From: Tieghemostelium lacteum
Taxonomy: Eukaryota > Evosea > Eumycetozoa > Dictyosteliales > Raperosteliaceae
Length of the DNA: 64,000 bases
Direction of reading: 5' to 3'
Assembly: GCA_001606155.1 (NCBI GenBank)
Contig: LODT01000051.1
Location: 310,001-374,000, forward strand
This document shows, in pieces, positions 21,618 to 32,561 of the stretch. The position numbers and the translations under genes were made by a program. The notes under the pieces are model-generated. The model worked only from the letters and a program-made list of their open reading frames with translations, ran no database searches and was not told where the DNA came from. Within the stretch, counting starts at the first letter, position 1. Each line of letters starts with the position of its first letter.

Positions 21618-23620
21618 TTAATGAGAGGTGATTCTATTTGGAGAGCCAATTGAAGGTTGTCTTGGAGATTTTTCTCTTCTTCTGTCACCTGAACGTTCTC
21701 TTGAACGATCTCTTGATCTTTCTCTTCTAGATCTTTCAGATGAACGATCTCTTGAACGATCTCTTCTTCTTGGTCTCTCATTAGATCTTGAACGATCTCT
21801 ACGATCACGTCTTCTCTCTCTTGAACGATCACGTGATCTTGAACGATCTCTTGAACGGTCTCTTGAACGATCTCTGTAGTCATATCTACTTCTACCTCGG
21901 TCACCACTATATGGATGGTAGAAACTACTACCTGAAGATGAACAATCTTTAGCAATGTGTCCATAACCATTGCAATTGAAACATGTTCTATTTTTCATAT
22001 GAATTTCCCTCTCTCTTTCTCTATCCCTATAACTATCTCCTCCTCTGTAACTATCTCTTCCATATCCATCTCTATGTTCTCTGCCTCTATATAAATCCAT
22101 AAATAATAACAAATAGAAAAGAAAATAAGAAAGTAATAATAGATTAGTAATTATTTCCAAAATATTGAATAGTTACACAATTTGTTTTTGTTGTTGTTAT
22201 AGTTGGGATCATCAATTCAAATCAGTAGGGGGTGGGGCACTGCACACACTACACACACTCTCTCTATCTAGCATTGTCCTAGAATAAATCTCTCTGTCTT
22301 CTCTCTCCTCTCTCTTTGTCTACTGCCTTTAACTTTTTTTTTATGAACACACTCTCTACCTCGAACTAGCTATGGGGGCTCTAACATAAAAACAAACAAA
22401 CATCCAATCAGCTTGGAGACAGACAACAAATACATTGAGCTCTTTCTAATCCTTTTTTTATAGCCAGCTACATCATCTTATCACAGCAGTCATTTCAAGG
22501 CACATATCATTCACAGTCATTTAGGGGGTGGGTAAGCAAGGGCAAACAAAACACAAACAACACTGTAGGGCAATTGGGAGATAGGTTAATTAAGACTAGT
22601 CTGGACTGATCTTATTCCGTTTCACTCGCTGCTACTCTACTACACAGAAACACTATTTTACACTGGATACCCGCTATCTCTCGCACTTAAATGACCTCAT
22701 TCTCACCTCTATGAATGGGGAGGGCGCTGCCTGTTAATTATAGTTTGATGTTGCTGTTCTTATCTTAACATTAGTAGATTCTCTATTAAAGAAGAAACCC
22801 ATCTTTCCTCTAGAATAAATTATTGTGTTTTTTGAAAATCCAAAAGTTTTGAATGATGAATTGTGCAAATTATAGTAACAAGGTAATGTGTATATATAGA
22901 TAGATAGATATCAGTTGATTGTTACTAATAGACTGCTTGACATACCTTCCAGCCTTGGGACAGTTCTTTGCCCAATGACCTTTTCCTTTACAATTAAAAC
23001 ATTCATCTGGATTTCTTTTACCAGAATGTGATTTCTCAACTTGAATCTTTTCACCAGCTAAAGTAGTACCATCCATCTCTTCAATAGCTTCTTTTGCACT
23101 TTTATCTGTTTCAAATTCCTATAAAAATATATTTAAAAAAAAGGTGAGTGGTTATAATTCACTTTTAGGATAAATGTATGTCTTTAGAGTTTTTTGATAA
23201 TTTGATAACATCTGTTAATTCCAAACTCTGTGGGAATGGTTTAACAAAAGATCTTTTAAAATTTTATCAAGTTACTTATACTCTAAAACATCTCAAAATG
23301 TAGCACTAAATACATACAACAAATGCATAACCTGGTTTCAAATCGCAAGAAAGAATTTTACCAAATTTCTTAAATGCAGTTTCTAGATCTTCTTTAGTGG
23401 TTTTTGGTGAGATTTTACCAATGTATACTCTTCTCTCTGCTAAATCTTCATAGTTTATTCTACCTCTACCTCTACCTCTGGAGGAAGATCTTTCTCTACT
23501 ATAATTTCTGTTTCTTGAACCTGATCTAGATCTGGAAGGAGATTTTTCTTTCCCATTTCCATTTCCATTACCATTAGTTTCCTCCATTGCTATATCTCTA
23601 TTATTTTCTCTGTTATCCAT
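21618..23620 (-). CDS. SR splicing factor with RRM, two CCHC zinc knuckles and RS tail (RS2Z-like)
   Basis: Three exons: 23620-23318, 23118-22946 and 22086-21618. All junctions match in phase (introns 199 and 859 nt). The product is about 314 residues. Order: Ser/Arg/Gly-rich N-terminus; RRM at about 66-140 with RNP2 VYIGKI and RNP1 PGYAFVEF split by intron 1; zinc knuckle CFNCKGKGHWAKNC; long-intron junction; second knuckle CFNCNGYGHIAKDC; a long RS/RD repeat tail. This is the RRM + 2 CCHC + RS plan of plant RS2Z factors; animal SRSF7 has one knuckle. It should bind pre-mRNA and promote spliceosome assembly in the nucleus. The long intron invites autoregulation by alternative splicing, as many SR genes show. 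Confidence in the model is high, in the RS2Z orthology moderate. Confidence 0.85.
22087..22945 (-). other. Exceptional long intron of the SR gene, with a candidate poison exon
   Basis: 859 nt with GTATGT donor and TATAG acceptor, several times longer than any other intron in the window. It is markedly richer in C and G on both strands (for example 22201-22330 and 22500-22740) than normal introns or intergenic DNA here. Inside lies a plausible cassette, 22782-22707: a pyrimidine-rich TTTCTTCTTTAATAG acceptor, 76 nt, then a strong GTGAGA donor. Its inclusion would frameshift and meet an in-frame TAA after 16 codons. This is a prediction from splice signals only. Confidence 0.5.
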
Positions 23621-24039
23621 AGTAAATTTTATATAGTTAAAAAAAACAAGGTTTTCTCTAACGAAAAAAAAAATTATAAAAAAAAATAATAAAAAAAAAA
23701 AAATAAAAATTTAAAAAAAAATATAATTTAAATCTGATATCAAAAAAGAAATCAAATCTTATTTTATGTACTTTGAGCTTAATTTTATTATTTAATACCC
23801 CCCCACTAGAGCGAATAAATACTCAAATTCGTTCGGGAAACGGGATTTTAAAAAAGTGATGTGAGTAGAAAGTTCATAAAAATTTAATTTTTTTTTATTT
23901 TATTTATTATTTTTTAATATTTGATTATATTTTGATTATTTTTTAATAATAAGTAATCTTAGATATTGCTTATTGTGAAATATCAATAATTTAAGAAAAA
24001 AAAAAAACGAATAACAACTCAAACAATAGATAGGAAAGG
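23621..24039. promoter_or_regulatory. Divergent intergenic region between SR gene and NAD-GDH
   Basis: 419 bp, mostly A/T homopolymer DNA. It contains an isolated C8 tract and neighbouring GC-containing sequence at about 23799-23855 (CCCCCCCCACTAGAGCG, then CGTTCGGGAAACGGG), the only GC-rich element in the region and a likely transcription-factor site cluster. Confidence 0.4.
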
Positions 24040-27000
24040 ATGAACACAAATCTTACAATCAGTCAAGAGATTGCAGCTCAACCCAAAACACAATATTTCA
24101 CCAAAGAGGATGGTGAGACATTGAATGCACTGTTGGACCAAAACGCATTCAAGAACCAAGCTAATGAAGTCAAACAACTGCTCTCAGCAGAGAAATTGCT
24201 TGATGCCTCTAGAATTGATCCAGAGGTAGACTGGTTCTATTGTAAACTGGGTATTGACAGTAACTACTTTGAATCAACACCAGCCTTGGTGATTGCACGT
24301 CACATCTTGTCACTGTACGCAGCCAAGATGGTCTCACACGCCACTGGTGCCAAACTAGAGATTCAACTAAACAACAAGACTGAAGGTTCGGCAACTTTTA
24401 TCACACCTTCTAACCCTGGAAAGAGAGATTCCCCTGCAATGGTCATAGAACATGCTATCGAATCTCACTATTTTGGTGAAGGTTACCATGGTGATGAGTC
24501 AACTGTCGGAGGTGTTTCATCTAGTGGTCCAACTACTCTGCCATTGATGAGTCCAAAACCAACTAGTCTACCACCACATGGCTATCGTTTGGCATGTTAT
24601 CGTACAACCGGCACTGTTTCCAATAACTCTCCAGTACATTTACGTCTGTACTATCTCACCAGACCAGTTTTCCCAGCTGGTTGGGAATCAATCTCAACTA
24701 CCGAAACTGACATTTACAAGATTGGTGATCTATCCTTTATTGAGAAATCAACTGAAACTACAAAATCAATCTACCAAGAAGCTATGAATGAGGTCGTTGG
24801 TAAACTAGGTCCAGTAATCAAATTCTACCCATCCAAAGACAATGGTGCTCGTCTTGTTGTTGCTTATAGACGTGGTTCAACTCACTCTTATTGGTCTTCA
24901 ATCTCTGAACTCTACCATTACCATCAAATGTACGCTACTCACAAGTACGTAGAACAATTCTCCAATGGTATTGTCATCTACTCTATCTATCTCAGACCTT
25001 TACACCCTGAAGTTGATATCAATACTAAAATCTCAAAAATTGCCGAACAAGTATGCACACCCCTCACCTTTTTTTTTCACAACCCCCACTTTATACTAAA
25101 ATTCAAATTTTAATATAGGCATCATTGGTTTATGTGTTACCAAGAACATCATTGACACCATTGTTTTTGTCACATCATTTATCATTCCCAGAGGTTACCT
25201 ATGCCTATGTTGGTTGGAAATTTGCTTATCAATTCTTGAATAGATATGCCACAGAATACAGCGCATTGGCTCAATCTATTGGAGATGATTCAGCTAAACA
25301 ATCAATGTTAGCTCAATTAAAGACTAGATTGAGTAAAGATACCTTCACTGAAGGTCGTGTTAGAGATGCCATCTTGCAATATCCAACTCTAGTTCAAGTT
25401 CTCTATCAAGATTTTGAAAAGTATCATTTGAACTCTAAAGCTCAATTTGACCTACAACACGGTTCTGAGATTTTACATCTCATCAAGAGAACTGTTAACA
25501 ATGAACTAGACGGTCAAATATTCTCAGCCATCTTGTCATTCAACAGACACTTGCTCAAGACTAACTTTTACAAGAATACCAAGACTGCTTTGGTCTTCCG
25601 TTTGGACCCTAGATTCCTCTCGACTCATGAGTACCCTTCAACACCATTTGCCGTATTCTTTGTAGTCGGTTCAGAATTCCGTGGTTTCCACATTAGATTC
25701 CGTGATATTGCCAGAGGTGGTATTCGTATCATTCGTTCACAGAACCTCACTCAATACGACCACAACAGTTCCTCTCTATTTGATGAGAACTATAACCTTG
25801 CAAACACCCAACAATCCAAGAATAAGGATATCCCAGAAGGTGGAAGTAAAGGAACTATCTTGCTCTCTGCAGACCATCAAGGAAAGGCTGAAGTTGCCTT
25901 TAGAAAATACATTGACTCTCTATTAGACGTCCTCCTCCCTAACAAGGAAATCACAGATTACTATGGAAAAGAAGAGATTCTGTTCTTAGGTCCAGATGAA
26001 GGTACTGCAGACTACATGAACTTTGCATCTGAACATGCTAAACACCGTGGTGCCCACTACTGGAAAGCCTTTACCACCGGTAAATCACTCTCCAAAGGTG
26101 GTATCCCACACGATCTCTATGGTATGACTACCAGATCCATCCATCAATATGTCTTGGGAACCTTAGAAAAACTCAATCTACAAGAGAGTGCATGCACCAA
26201 ATTCTCAACTGGTGGTCCAGATGGTGACTTGGGTTCAAATGAAATTAAAATCTCACATGATAAGACTATTGGTATTGTTGATGGTTCTGGTGTACTCTAT
26301 GACCCTGAAGGTTTGAATAGAGAGGAAATCACAAATTTGGCTAACAAACGTCAAATGTCAAGATACTTCAACAAGGCCCTGCTCTCAAAGAACGGTTTCT
26401 TTGTTGATGTTCAAGAGAACGACATTAAACTTCCAAATGGAGAGGTTATTGAATCTGGTTTGATCTTTAGAAACAATTTCCATTTGAACCCCCTTTCAAG
26501 TGCTGATATCTTTGTACCATGTGGTGGTAGACCTGAGTCCGTCCAATTGGTTAACGTTGACAAAATGTTCAATGCCACCAATGGTGAACCACGTTTCAAG
26601 ATTATTGTTGAGGGTGCCAACTTGTTCTTTACCCAAAAGGCTCGTTTGATGATTGAAGAAAAGGGTGCTATCATCTTCAAAGATGCCTCTGCTAATAAAG
26701 GTGGTGTAACTTCAAGTTCATTAGAAGTCCTTTCAGCACTCTCTATGAGTGATGAAGAATTCCAACAACACATGTGTGTCAAGGATGACAAAATCCCAGA
26801 ATTCTACCAAAACTACATTAAAGATGTTCACCACATTATTGAAGAAAATGCCAGACAGGAATTCAATTGCATCTGGATGGAACATGAAAAAACTAAAACT
26901 CCACGTTCAATCTTATCTGATCTTATCAGTAACAAGATTAACTCACTCAACGATTCAATCCAAACTTCATCTCTTTGGGATAATATTGAATTACGTAAAA

Positions 27001-27188
27001 AGATTCTTTCAAGTGCTTGTCCAAAGAATCTACTGAATCTCTTGGGTATTGATAAAATTATGGAAAGAGTTCCAGTACCATATCTAAAAGCCATCTTTGG
27101 TTCCTATCTTGCCTCAAGATTTGTCTATGAATGTGGTCTTTCTTCACCAGAGTTTGCCTTTTTCACTTTTATTCAAAAATTACTTTAA
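24040..27188 (+). CDS. glud2: NAD-dependent glutamate dehydrogenase, large fungal/dictyostelid type
   Basis: Two exons, 24040-25050 and 25119-27188, with a 68-nt intron (GTATGC...ATATAG) in phase 0. The product is 1026 residues, the usual length for the large (about 115 kDa) NAD-GDH class. The C-terminal catalytic half carries the substrate/Lys region (RGGIRIIRS, PEGGSKGTILL), LGPDEGTADYM, AHYWKAFTTGKS, the dinucleotide-binding region with STGGPDGDLGSNEIK and IGIVDGSGVLYDP, and VEGANLFFTQKARL. It oxidises glutamate to 2-oxoglutarate and ammonia, feeding the TCA cycle. In D. discoideum the enzyme of this class is AMP-activated; I infer the same here. Codon use is more GC-balanced than its neighbours, consistent with high expression. 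Confidence 0.93.
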
Positions 27189-27289
27189 ACCATTTTATTT
27201 ATATTAATTCCTCATTCACATGTTTTCACAACATAATAAAAATGATAATTAACTTTAACCATAATAATTCTTATAAAATCTTCAATATA

Positions 27290-28640
27290 TATAATATAAT
27301 ATTATAATATTATATGGATAATGAATATATTAATATAATATTGAAAGTCTAGAAATTCAATATAAAGAGAAAATGGGTGAAAGATTTGAGAAATATCTCT
27401 TTTAAAATACTCCCTTCCCAATTTCACCTGATCATTTACAAACACTAAACATTGCCAGTTACAAGGATTTAGATGTTGATCCATTATCACAAATATTCCA
27501 AGGATATAATCATTAGAGAAACTCATCGCATTCCAGAACTCAATAAATTTGAAAAGCTCTCTGTTCTATCGCATATATCTTATCTGGAATTAAATAGAGT
27601 AATATTATCACCAAGAGAATTTATTGAATATTTATCAACAACCACATCAAACATTGAAACTCTCATTCTAAACTCTATAAAACTAAAAGACATCACTGAC
27701 AATAATAGTAACGATATCAATATAAGTAATAAAAATAATAACAGTAGTATGGGAATAGAAATTATAATTGAACAAATATCACATTCAACAACGATAAAAA
27801 CTTTAAAAGTTATAAATCAACATGGAGTAACATTTCCTTCTATTGATATCAACTATATCATTGATTTGATAAACAGAAATTCAACTTTAGAAACTATAAT
27901 CTATGATACTATTAATAACAATGATAAATATAATCCATTTCCAACAATAACATCAACAAAATCCAATTTTAATATCAACAATCAAACTCTTAAACATCTA
28001 AAAATCAGTCAAACTCCTATTGATATTCACACATTATGGATATCAAATTCAAATTTAAGAACAATTAGAATATTAAATGAACAACAATGATCATTATTCG
28101 ATAACCCACTAACATTCCATCACCTATCCATTCGAAAATTACTTTTTCTATTCACAACAACTTTGAAATCTCTGATTGAAATAACACAACTCCATCTTCC
28201 AACTCTCACCACCATTAAAATCAGTACCCAGAATAATAGTGAACAAAATGAAATTGACTTTGAAACAGTATTTAGAGTAATTGGAAATAATAATATTGAT
28301 TCAATTTTGATTAAATGTTCAATTAAAATCAAACAATTTCTAACATTAATCAAAGAAATTTTAAACATCTCAGAAAGATTTAGAATTAACTGATAATGGT
28401 TTTCAAAATATTGGAAGGAAACTTAACCAAAACACCAATATTCAAGAATTTTCATTCGAATCATGGAGCTTATAGATTAGTTGTTGATATGGTAATAGTA
28501 CTATTAGAATGTAAATATTAAACATCAATTAAATGTCATTGTTATTGACCCCATACCTCTCCTTATGCCAATGAAGTTGTATTAGCACAAGATTTAAAAT
28601 TAAATTTAGATCATTTATAAAATTTTCAAATATACTGGGA
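27290..28640 (+). pseudogene. Decayed F-box/LRR-like gene copy
   Basis: Several plus-strand reading segments in different frames, the largest at 27473-28090 and 28163-28393, encode LRR-like strand/helix sequence (FEKLSVLSHISYLELNRVIL, TSNIETLILNSIKLKDI, NSTLETIIYDTINNN, TLTTIKISTQNN) in the style of the intact family members at 19729-21309 and 60035-62044. The frame is broken several times. There is no usable N-terminal F-box segment or uninterrupted start. The simplest reading is a duplicated copy of this expanded family in decay. A multi-intron gene is less likely, because the breaks lack good donor/acceptor pairs. Confidence 0.55.
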
Positions 28641-28847
28641 TAATCAAAAAAGATTTAATAACATTTCAGATAAATATTTTAACAAATAAAAAAGATAACT
28701 ATTGGATTCTATAAATTGATTTTCGACAAAATAAACAATCACCAAATACTTATTTTTAAAAGCTTAGAATAATAATTTTCCCGTTATAAATTTCCAGCCT
28801 ATTAAACTGCAAATTTACTCAAGTTTTTTTTTAAAGTGTTTATCTGA

Positions 28848-30209
28848 ATGAATGAAAATTTAGTATTATTTATATTAGGAACAACAGGTGTTGGTAAATC
28901 AAAATTGGCAATAGAATTGGCCAAAGAGTTTAATGGAGAAATTATAAGTTCTGATTCAATGCAATTGTATAAAGGAGGTGATATAGTTACAAATAAAGTT
29001 ACAAAAGAGGAGATGAATGGTATAGAACATCATATGATGAGTATACTTGAAACCAATACAATGGATTATAATATCAGTAACTTTACTTCCACTGCTCTAC
29101 CTATAATTAATGAGATCATTAATAAAGGTAAACTACCAATCATTGTAGGTGGTACCCACTACTATACCCTTTCTTTAATTTGGAATAATTCAATAATCTC
29201 TGAAAACGAACAACCCCCTATAAACAATAGCAACAATAATAATGAAAAAGATGATAAAGAAGAAAAAGGTGATATCTTGAATGTTGAATATAGTTATGAA
29301 AAATTAAAAGAATTAGATCCTGTTATGGCTGAAAAGTTACATAGAAATGATCATAGGAAGATAAAGAGGGCTATTGATATATGTCTTAATAATGGTGGTT
29401 TGAAAAATAGTGATATTATTAGATCTCAAAATAATAGAAATTTGAGATTTAGAAGTTGTTTATTATGGTTAGAGTGTTTGGATGATAATATTCTTTTACA
29501 AAGATTGAATTCACGTGTAGATGACATGTATAGTAGGGGTTTGATGAAAGAGGTATTTGATCTATTCCAAAATCATAATATAAACAAAGAGTCAACTGAG
29601 GATTTCACTAAAGGAATTTCACAAGCTATTGGTATTAAAGAACTCTACCCCTGTTATGAAAGTAGAAATCTAAGTAAAAAAGACCAGGAGAAAACTGAGA
29701 GTTTAGGATTGGAAATGGTTAGAGTTCGTACAAAGAGATATGCAGTCAACCAAGTCAAATGGATAAAGAAGTTAACTCAAGATCAGTTATTGGAAATCCA
29801 TAGACTGGATACCACAGATTTAACAAAATGGAATGACATAGTACTGAGGAAATCAATTGAAATTGTCAAAGAATATATAGATAATCCAAAAGAGAAGACT
29901 GGATATCTTGATAACTCTAAAAAAACAGTAAACCCTGCACAATCACTTGACAACTGGAAAAAACATTATTGTGATAAATGTCAAAGAGAAATCAATGGTG
30001 ATCATCAATGGAATGAACATATCAAATCAAAGTTTCATCTTAAAGGAGGTCTATCTAAAAAAGGTGAGAAAAAGAGAAAATATCAAGAACTGTTACAACA
30101 AAAATCAGATAATAATAATAATATCATTAATGAGGATGATGGTGAGATAGAACATGTAGATAAAAAATTAAATTTAGATAGTGATAACAATAATAGTAGT
30201 AACTCTTGA
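28848..30209 (+). CDS. tRNA dimethylallyltransferase (isopentenyltransferase) with C-terminal zinc finger
   Basis: 453 residues. The P-loop GTTGVGKS lies at 11-18. The dimethylallyl/tRNA-binding motifs ISSDSMQLYKGGDIVTNK, VGGTHYYT and HRNDHRKIKRAID are typical of MiaA/Mod5/TRIT1. A C2H2-like matrin/U1-type finger (CDKCQREINGDHQWNEHIKSKFH in two pieces, about residues 375-397) ends the protein, as in eukaryotic cytosolic enzymes. It transfers isopentenyl from DMAPP to A37 of tRNAs reading UNN codons. Dictyostelids have several Ipt genes, one making the cytokinin precursor of discadenine. The zinc finger argues for the tRNA-modifying type, so I give no symbol. A short Asn/Lys/Asp insertion (about residues 125-142) interrupts the core. 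Confidence 0.9.
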   Translation: MNENLVLFILGTTGVGKSKLAIELAKEFNGEIISSDSMQLYKGGDIVTNKVTKEEMNGIEHHMMSILETNTMDYNISNFTSTALPIINEIINKGKLPIIVGGTHYYTLSLIWNNSIISENEQPPINNSNNNNEKDDKEEKGDILNVEYSYEKLKELDPVMAEKLHRNDHRKIKRAIDICLNNGGLKNSDIIRSQNNRNLRFRSCLLWLECLDDNILLQRLNSRVDDMYSRGLMKEVFDLFQNHNINKESTEDFTKGISQAIGIKELYPCYESRNLSKKDQEKTESLGLEMVRVRTKRYAVNQVKWIKKLTQDQLLEIHRLDTTDLTKWNDIVLRKSIEIVKEYIDNPKEKTGYLDNSKKTVNPAQSLDNWKKHYCDKCQREINGDHQWNEHIKSKFHLKGGLSKKGEKKRKYQELLQQKSDNNNNIINEDDGEIEHVDKKLNLDSDNNNSSNS

Positions 30210-30308
30210 ATAAATTAACTCTGGTTATAAATATCTAGGTGGTATTCAAATAAATGGATTTTTTATAATTTTTTATTTTATAATTATATTCGGCAATTGT
30301 GCATACCA

Positions 30309-31247
30309 ATGAAATATTGGGTATTATTTATTTGCATAATTGGTTTGGGTTATGGATTTATTGGGAATGTAAATGCAAATAAATGTTTTGGTGTTATTGA
30401 AGCCCTAGGACATTGCAATATAGATAAATCTGATGGATATGTTTGCAGTTATGGTCATACATGTCAATTAGATAGCACTGATCAAGTGTACAAGTGTATG
30501 CCAACAGAAACAAAATCAACAGGTGAAAAATGTGGAGATACTCATTGTGAGATTGGTTATAAGTGTATAGAAGATGAAAATTGTGTTAAATTTAAATATC
30601 TATCTGTAGGGGACAAGTGTCTGTATGATTATGAATGTGATGGTGTTTCACTGGTTTGTGATAAAGAGTTGCTGCAATGTCAATCTTCATTGGGTATTAG
30701 TAAATGTAAACATAGATTGGATTGTAAAGGTACACAATATTGTGATAATGATCAACAATGTGTGGATAAGGTAATAAGTCAACAATTAAAAATAGTTTCA
30801 AAGAATTTGAATATTGGTGAAAAGTGTAGACCTACTAGAATGGATTGTGATATGTCATTGGACTTGTATTGTGAGATTCGGTCAGAGACATGCCAATTAT
30901 CAGAACCAACTATTGGGAATTGTGTTTCTGGTGAAGTTAGATGTAAGTCATTTGAAATTTGTGATTGTTCAAGTGCTACCTGTCAACCTTGGAACATAAA
31001 TTCAAAGAAATGTCATCAAAGTAAAATAGATTTGGAAGATTGTGAAACTAATTCAAAATGTAAAGAAACCTCTAATGACCCAAAATGTCTGGAAAAAGCA
31101 TGCATTGAATTTATTAACAAAAAAGATTATTTTTGTTTTGGTGAATTATATCTAAAAGCATACAAAGACCAACAAGTATTAGAACTTTCCAAATCATTTA
31201 TACAACCATCGAATAAAACACTGTATACACCAAACCATCCATTGTAA
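30309..31247 (+). CDS. Secreted cysteine-rich repeat protein
   Basis: 312 residues from the ATG at 30309. The N-terminus MKYWVLFICIIGLGYGFIGN is a signal peptide, with cleavage likely near NANA. The mature part has well over 30 cysteines in irregular repeats with the rhythm GEKCGDTHCEIGYKC, SVGDKCLYDYECDG, KCKHRLDCKGTQYC and GEKCRPTRMDCDMSLDLYC. This resembles dictyostelid Cys-rich proteins with Paramecium-surface-antigen-like or EB-like modules. No membrane anchor or GPI signal is evident, so it is probably secreted into the extracellular matrix or a vacuole. The specific function is unknown. Confidence 0.75.
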   Translation: MKYWVLFICIIGLGYGFIGNVNANKCFGVIEALGHCNIDKSDGYVCSYGHTCQLDSTDQVYKCMPTETKSTGEKCGDTHCEIGYKCIEDENCVKFKYLSVGDKCLYDYECDGVSLVCDKELLQCQSSLGISKCKHRLDCKGTQYCDNDQQCVDKVISQQLKIVSKNLNIGEKCRPTRMDCDMSLDLYCEIRSETCQLSEPTIGNCVSGEVRCKSFEICDCSSATCQPWNINSKKCHQSKIDLEDCETNSKCKETSNDPKCLEKACIEFINKKDYFCFGELYLKAYKDQQVLELSKSFIQPSNKTLYTPNHPL

Positions 31248-31335
31248 ATTATTTTAAAGAAAATTAATTATTTATTTTTCATTTTTTTTCTCAACAACTT
31301 CACTTGAATATCTAATATTCTAAACTTTGATAAAA

Positions 31336-31782
31336 ATGAGTAGTCAAGGTCAATTTAAATATGTAAATAAGAATCAAAGAAATCAATATAACCAAAACCA
31401 ACAACACAATAGCGGGAATAGTCCTTATGGACCACCTCAACAAGGAACACAACATCAACAACAACAACAACCACTGCAACAGAGTTATGGTCAAAATAGA
31501 AACTATAATAATAGATTTAATCAAAATAGAAATAATCAATATAACCAGAATAGAAATTATCACAAGAGAGATTTTAATCAACATCAACAGCAACAAACAT
31601 CTACATTTTATTTTAAGGATTCATTTCTAGAAGATCCATGGAAAGATAGTTTATATCCTCTTGGAAAAGAGCTTTTAGTTACCTATACTCCTAGTAATCC
31701 TACTGCTTCTACCACTACAACTACAACTACTACTACAACCAGTACATATAAAGACAGTAATGAAATTGATTTAGATCTTTAG
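31336..31782 (+). CDS. Small Gln/Asn-rich protein with MPLKIP/TTDN1 C-terminal motif
   Basis: 148 residues from the ATG at 31336. The first 90 residues are Asn/Gln/Arg/Tyr-rich and disordered (YGPPQQG, then repeated NRNNQYNQN). Residues about 95-112 read FYFKDSFLEDPWKDSLYP. This matches the conserved C-terminal YFKxSxLEDPWxxL motif I recall from human MPLKIP (TTDN1), a disordered protein mutated in non-photosensitive trichothiodystrophy and linked to PLK1 and lariat debranching. The tail is a Thr run and DLDL. Low-complexity N-termini are also seen in MPLKIP. The orthology is inferred from the short motif alone. Confidence 0.6.
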   Translation: MSSQGQFKYVNKNQRNQYNQNQQHNSGNSPYGPPQQGTQHQQQQQPLQQSYGQNRNYNNRFNQNRNNQYNQNRNYHKRDFNQHQQQQTSTFYFKDSFLEDPWKDSLYPLGKELLVTYTPSNPTASTTTTTTTTTTSTYKDSNEIDLDL

Positions 31783-32019
31783 AATTAGAGATCCAGTGAA
31801 TACATATTACAATATCTCAATCTTTAGCAGTGGCATAAAAAGGAAGGGTATATTATTGTAGTCCCTATAATAGGAAATTTAGAAACTAATAGTAGTTTGA
31901 CTAAAAGTTCTTTTTCATATTATGGAAATTTGGTAGTGTCTTGTGTAAATGTTCTAAATGACCTGGATGAATTGACATGTGACTCTATTATAATTTTGTA
32001 AATAAAATAATTAGTAATC

Positions 32020-32561
32020 TTACAATAATCCCAAATAATTCTGTTTAATATAAAGACATACTTCACTTGGAATAGGTGATGTAAATTTTAATCTATTTCT
32101 ATCAGTTACACTATACACTGTATTGTCATCTAAAATTTCATTTTCTGGTACAATTGAACCTGCAGAAATTACACAACTATTTCCAATAACTACATCTCTA
32201 TACACCTTTGATTTAGTTTCAATAACATTTTCATTTCCAATTAATTTACATTCAATCACTAAATTAAAATGTCCTTATTGTTAGCTAATCTCTCTCATAT
32301 CAAAATCTATAAAATCCAATACCTACATGACCCAACTTCAAATAGATTATTTGAACCAATGATCATTTTTTCTTTACTTCTATTTATAATTTGTACAAAT
32401 TCCTCAATGATATTACTCTCTCCAATTTCAATTGGTGCACCATGTTCTGTGGTGATGGATGCTTTTGGATGCAGTACTGTGCCATGTCCAATAGTTACAC
32501 CATTGTTAATCGTACAATCTTGACAAATAATAGTATTTTTAAATGGAGGTGATTGAGACAT
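32020..32561 (-). CDS. dctn6: Dynactin subunit 6 (p27) homologue
   Basis: Two exons, 32561-32327 and 32258-32020, with a 68-nt intron (GTAGGT...TTTAG) in matching phase. The product is 157 residues. It is a left-handed beta-helix (hexapeptide repeat) protein: IICQDCTINNGVTIGHGTVLHPKA, IEIGESNIIEEFVQIIN, IIGSNNLFEVGS spliced to CKLIGNENVIETKSKVY, then VVIGNSCVISAGSIV. The IGxxNLFEVGS and IGxxNVIE pair is characteristic of DCTN6, part of the dynactin pointed-end complex that targets dynein cargo. The small size fits. It is tightly flanked by the divergent uL15m gene (about 100 bp, poly-T tract at 32596-32619). Confidence 0.85.

Noticed and set aside
21557-21970. 137-residue minus-strand frame rich in Val/Glu/Gln/Asp
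   Set aside because: Out-of-frame shadow of the RS repeat in the SR gene's last exon.
22201-22750. The GC-richer block in the SR gene as a separate gene, foreign insert or assembly error
   Set aside because: No open frame of useful length exists on either strand, and the flanking exons splice perfectly across it, so an intron is the simplest reading.
27473-28090. A 205-residue intact LRR gene
   Set aside because: It starts mid-repeat without promoter-like leader, and homologous sequence continues in other frames on both sides, so it is part of a decayed copy.
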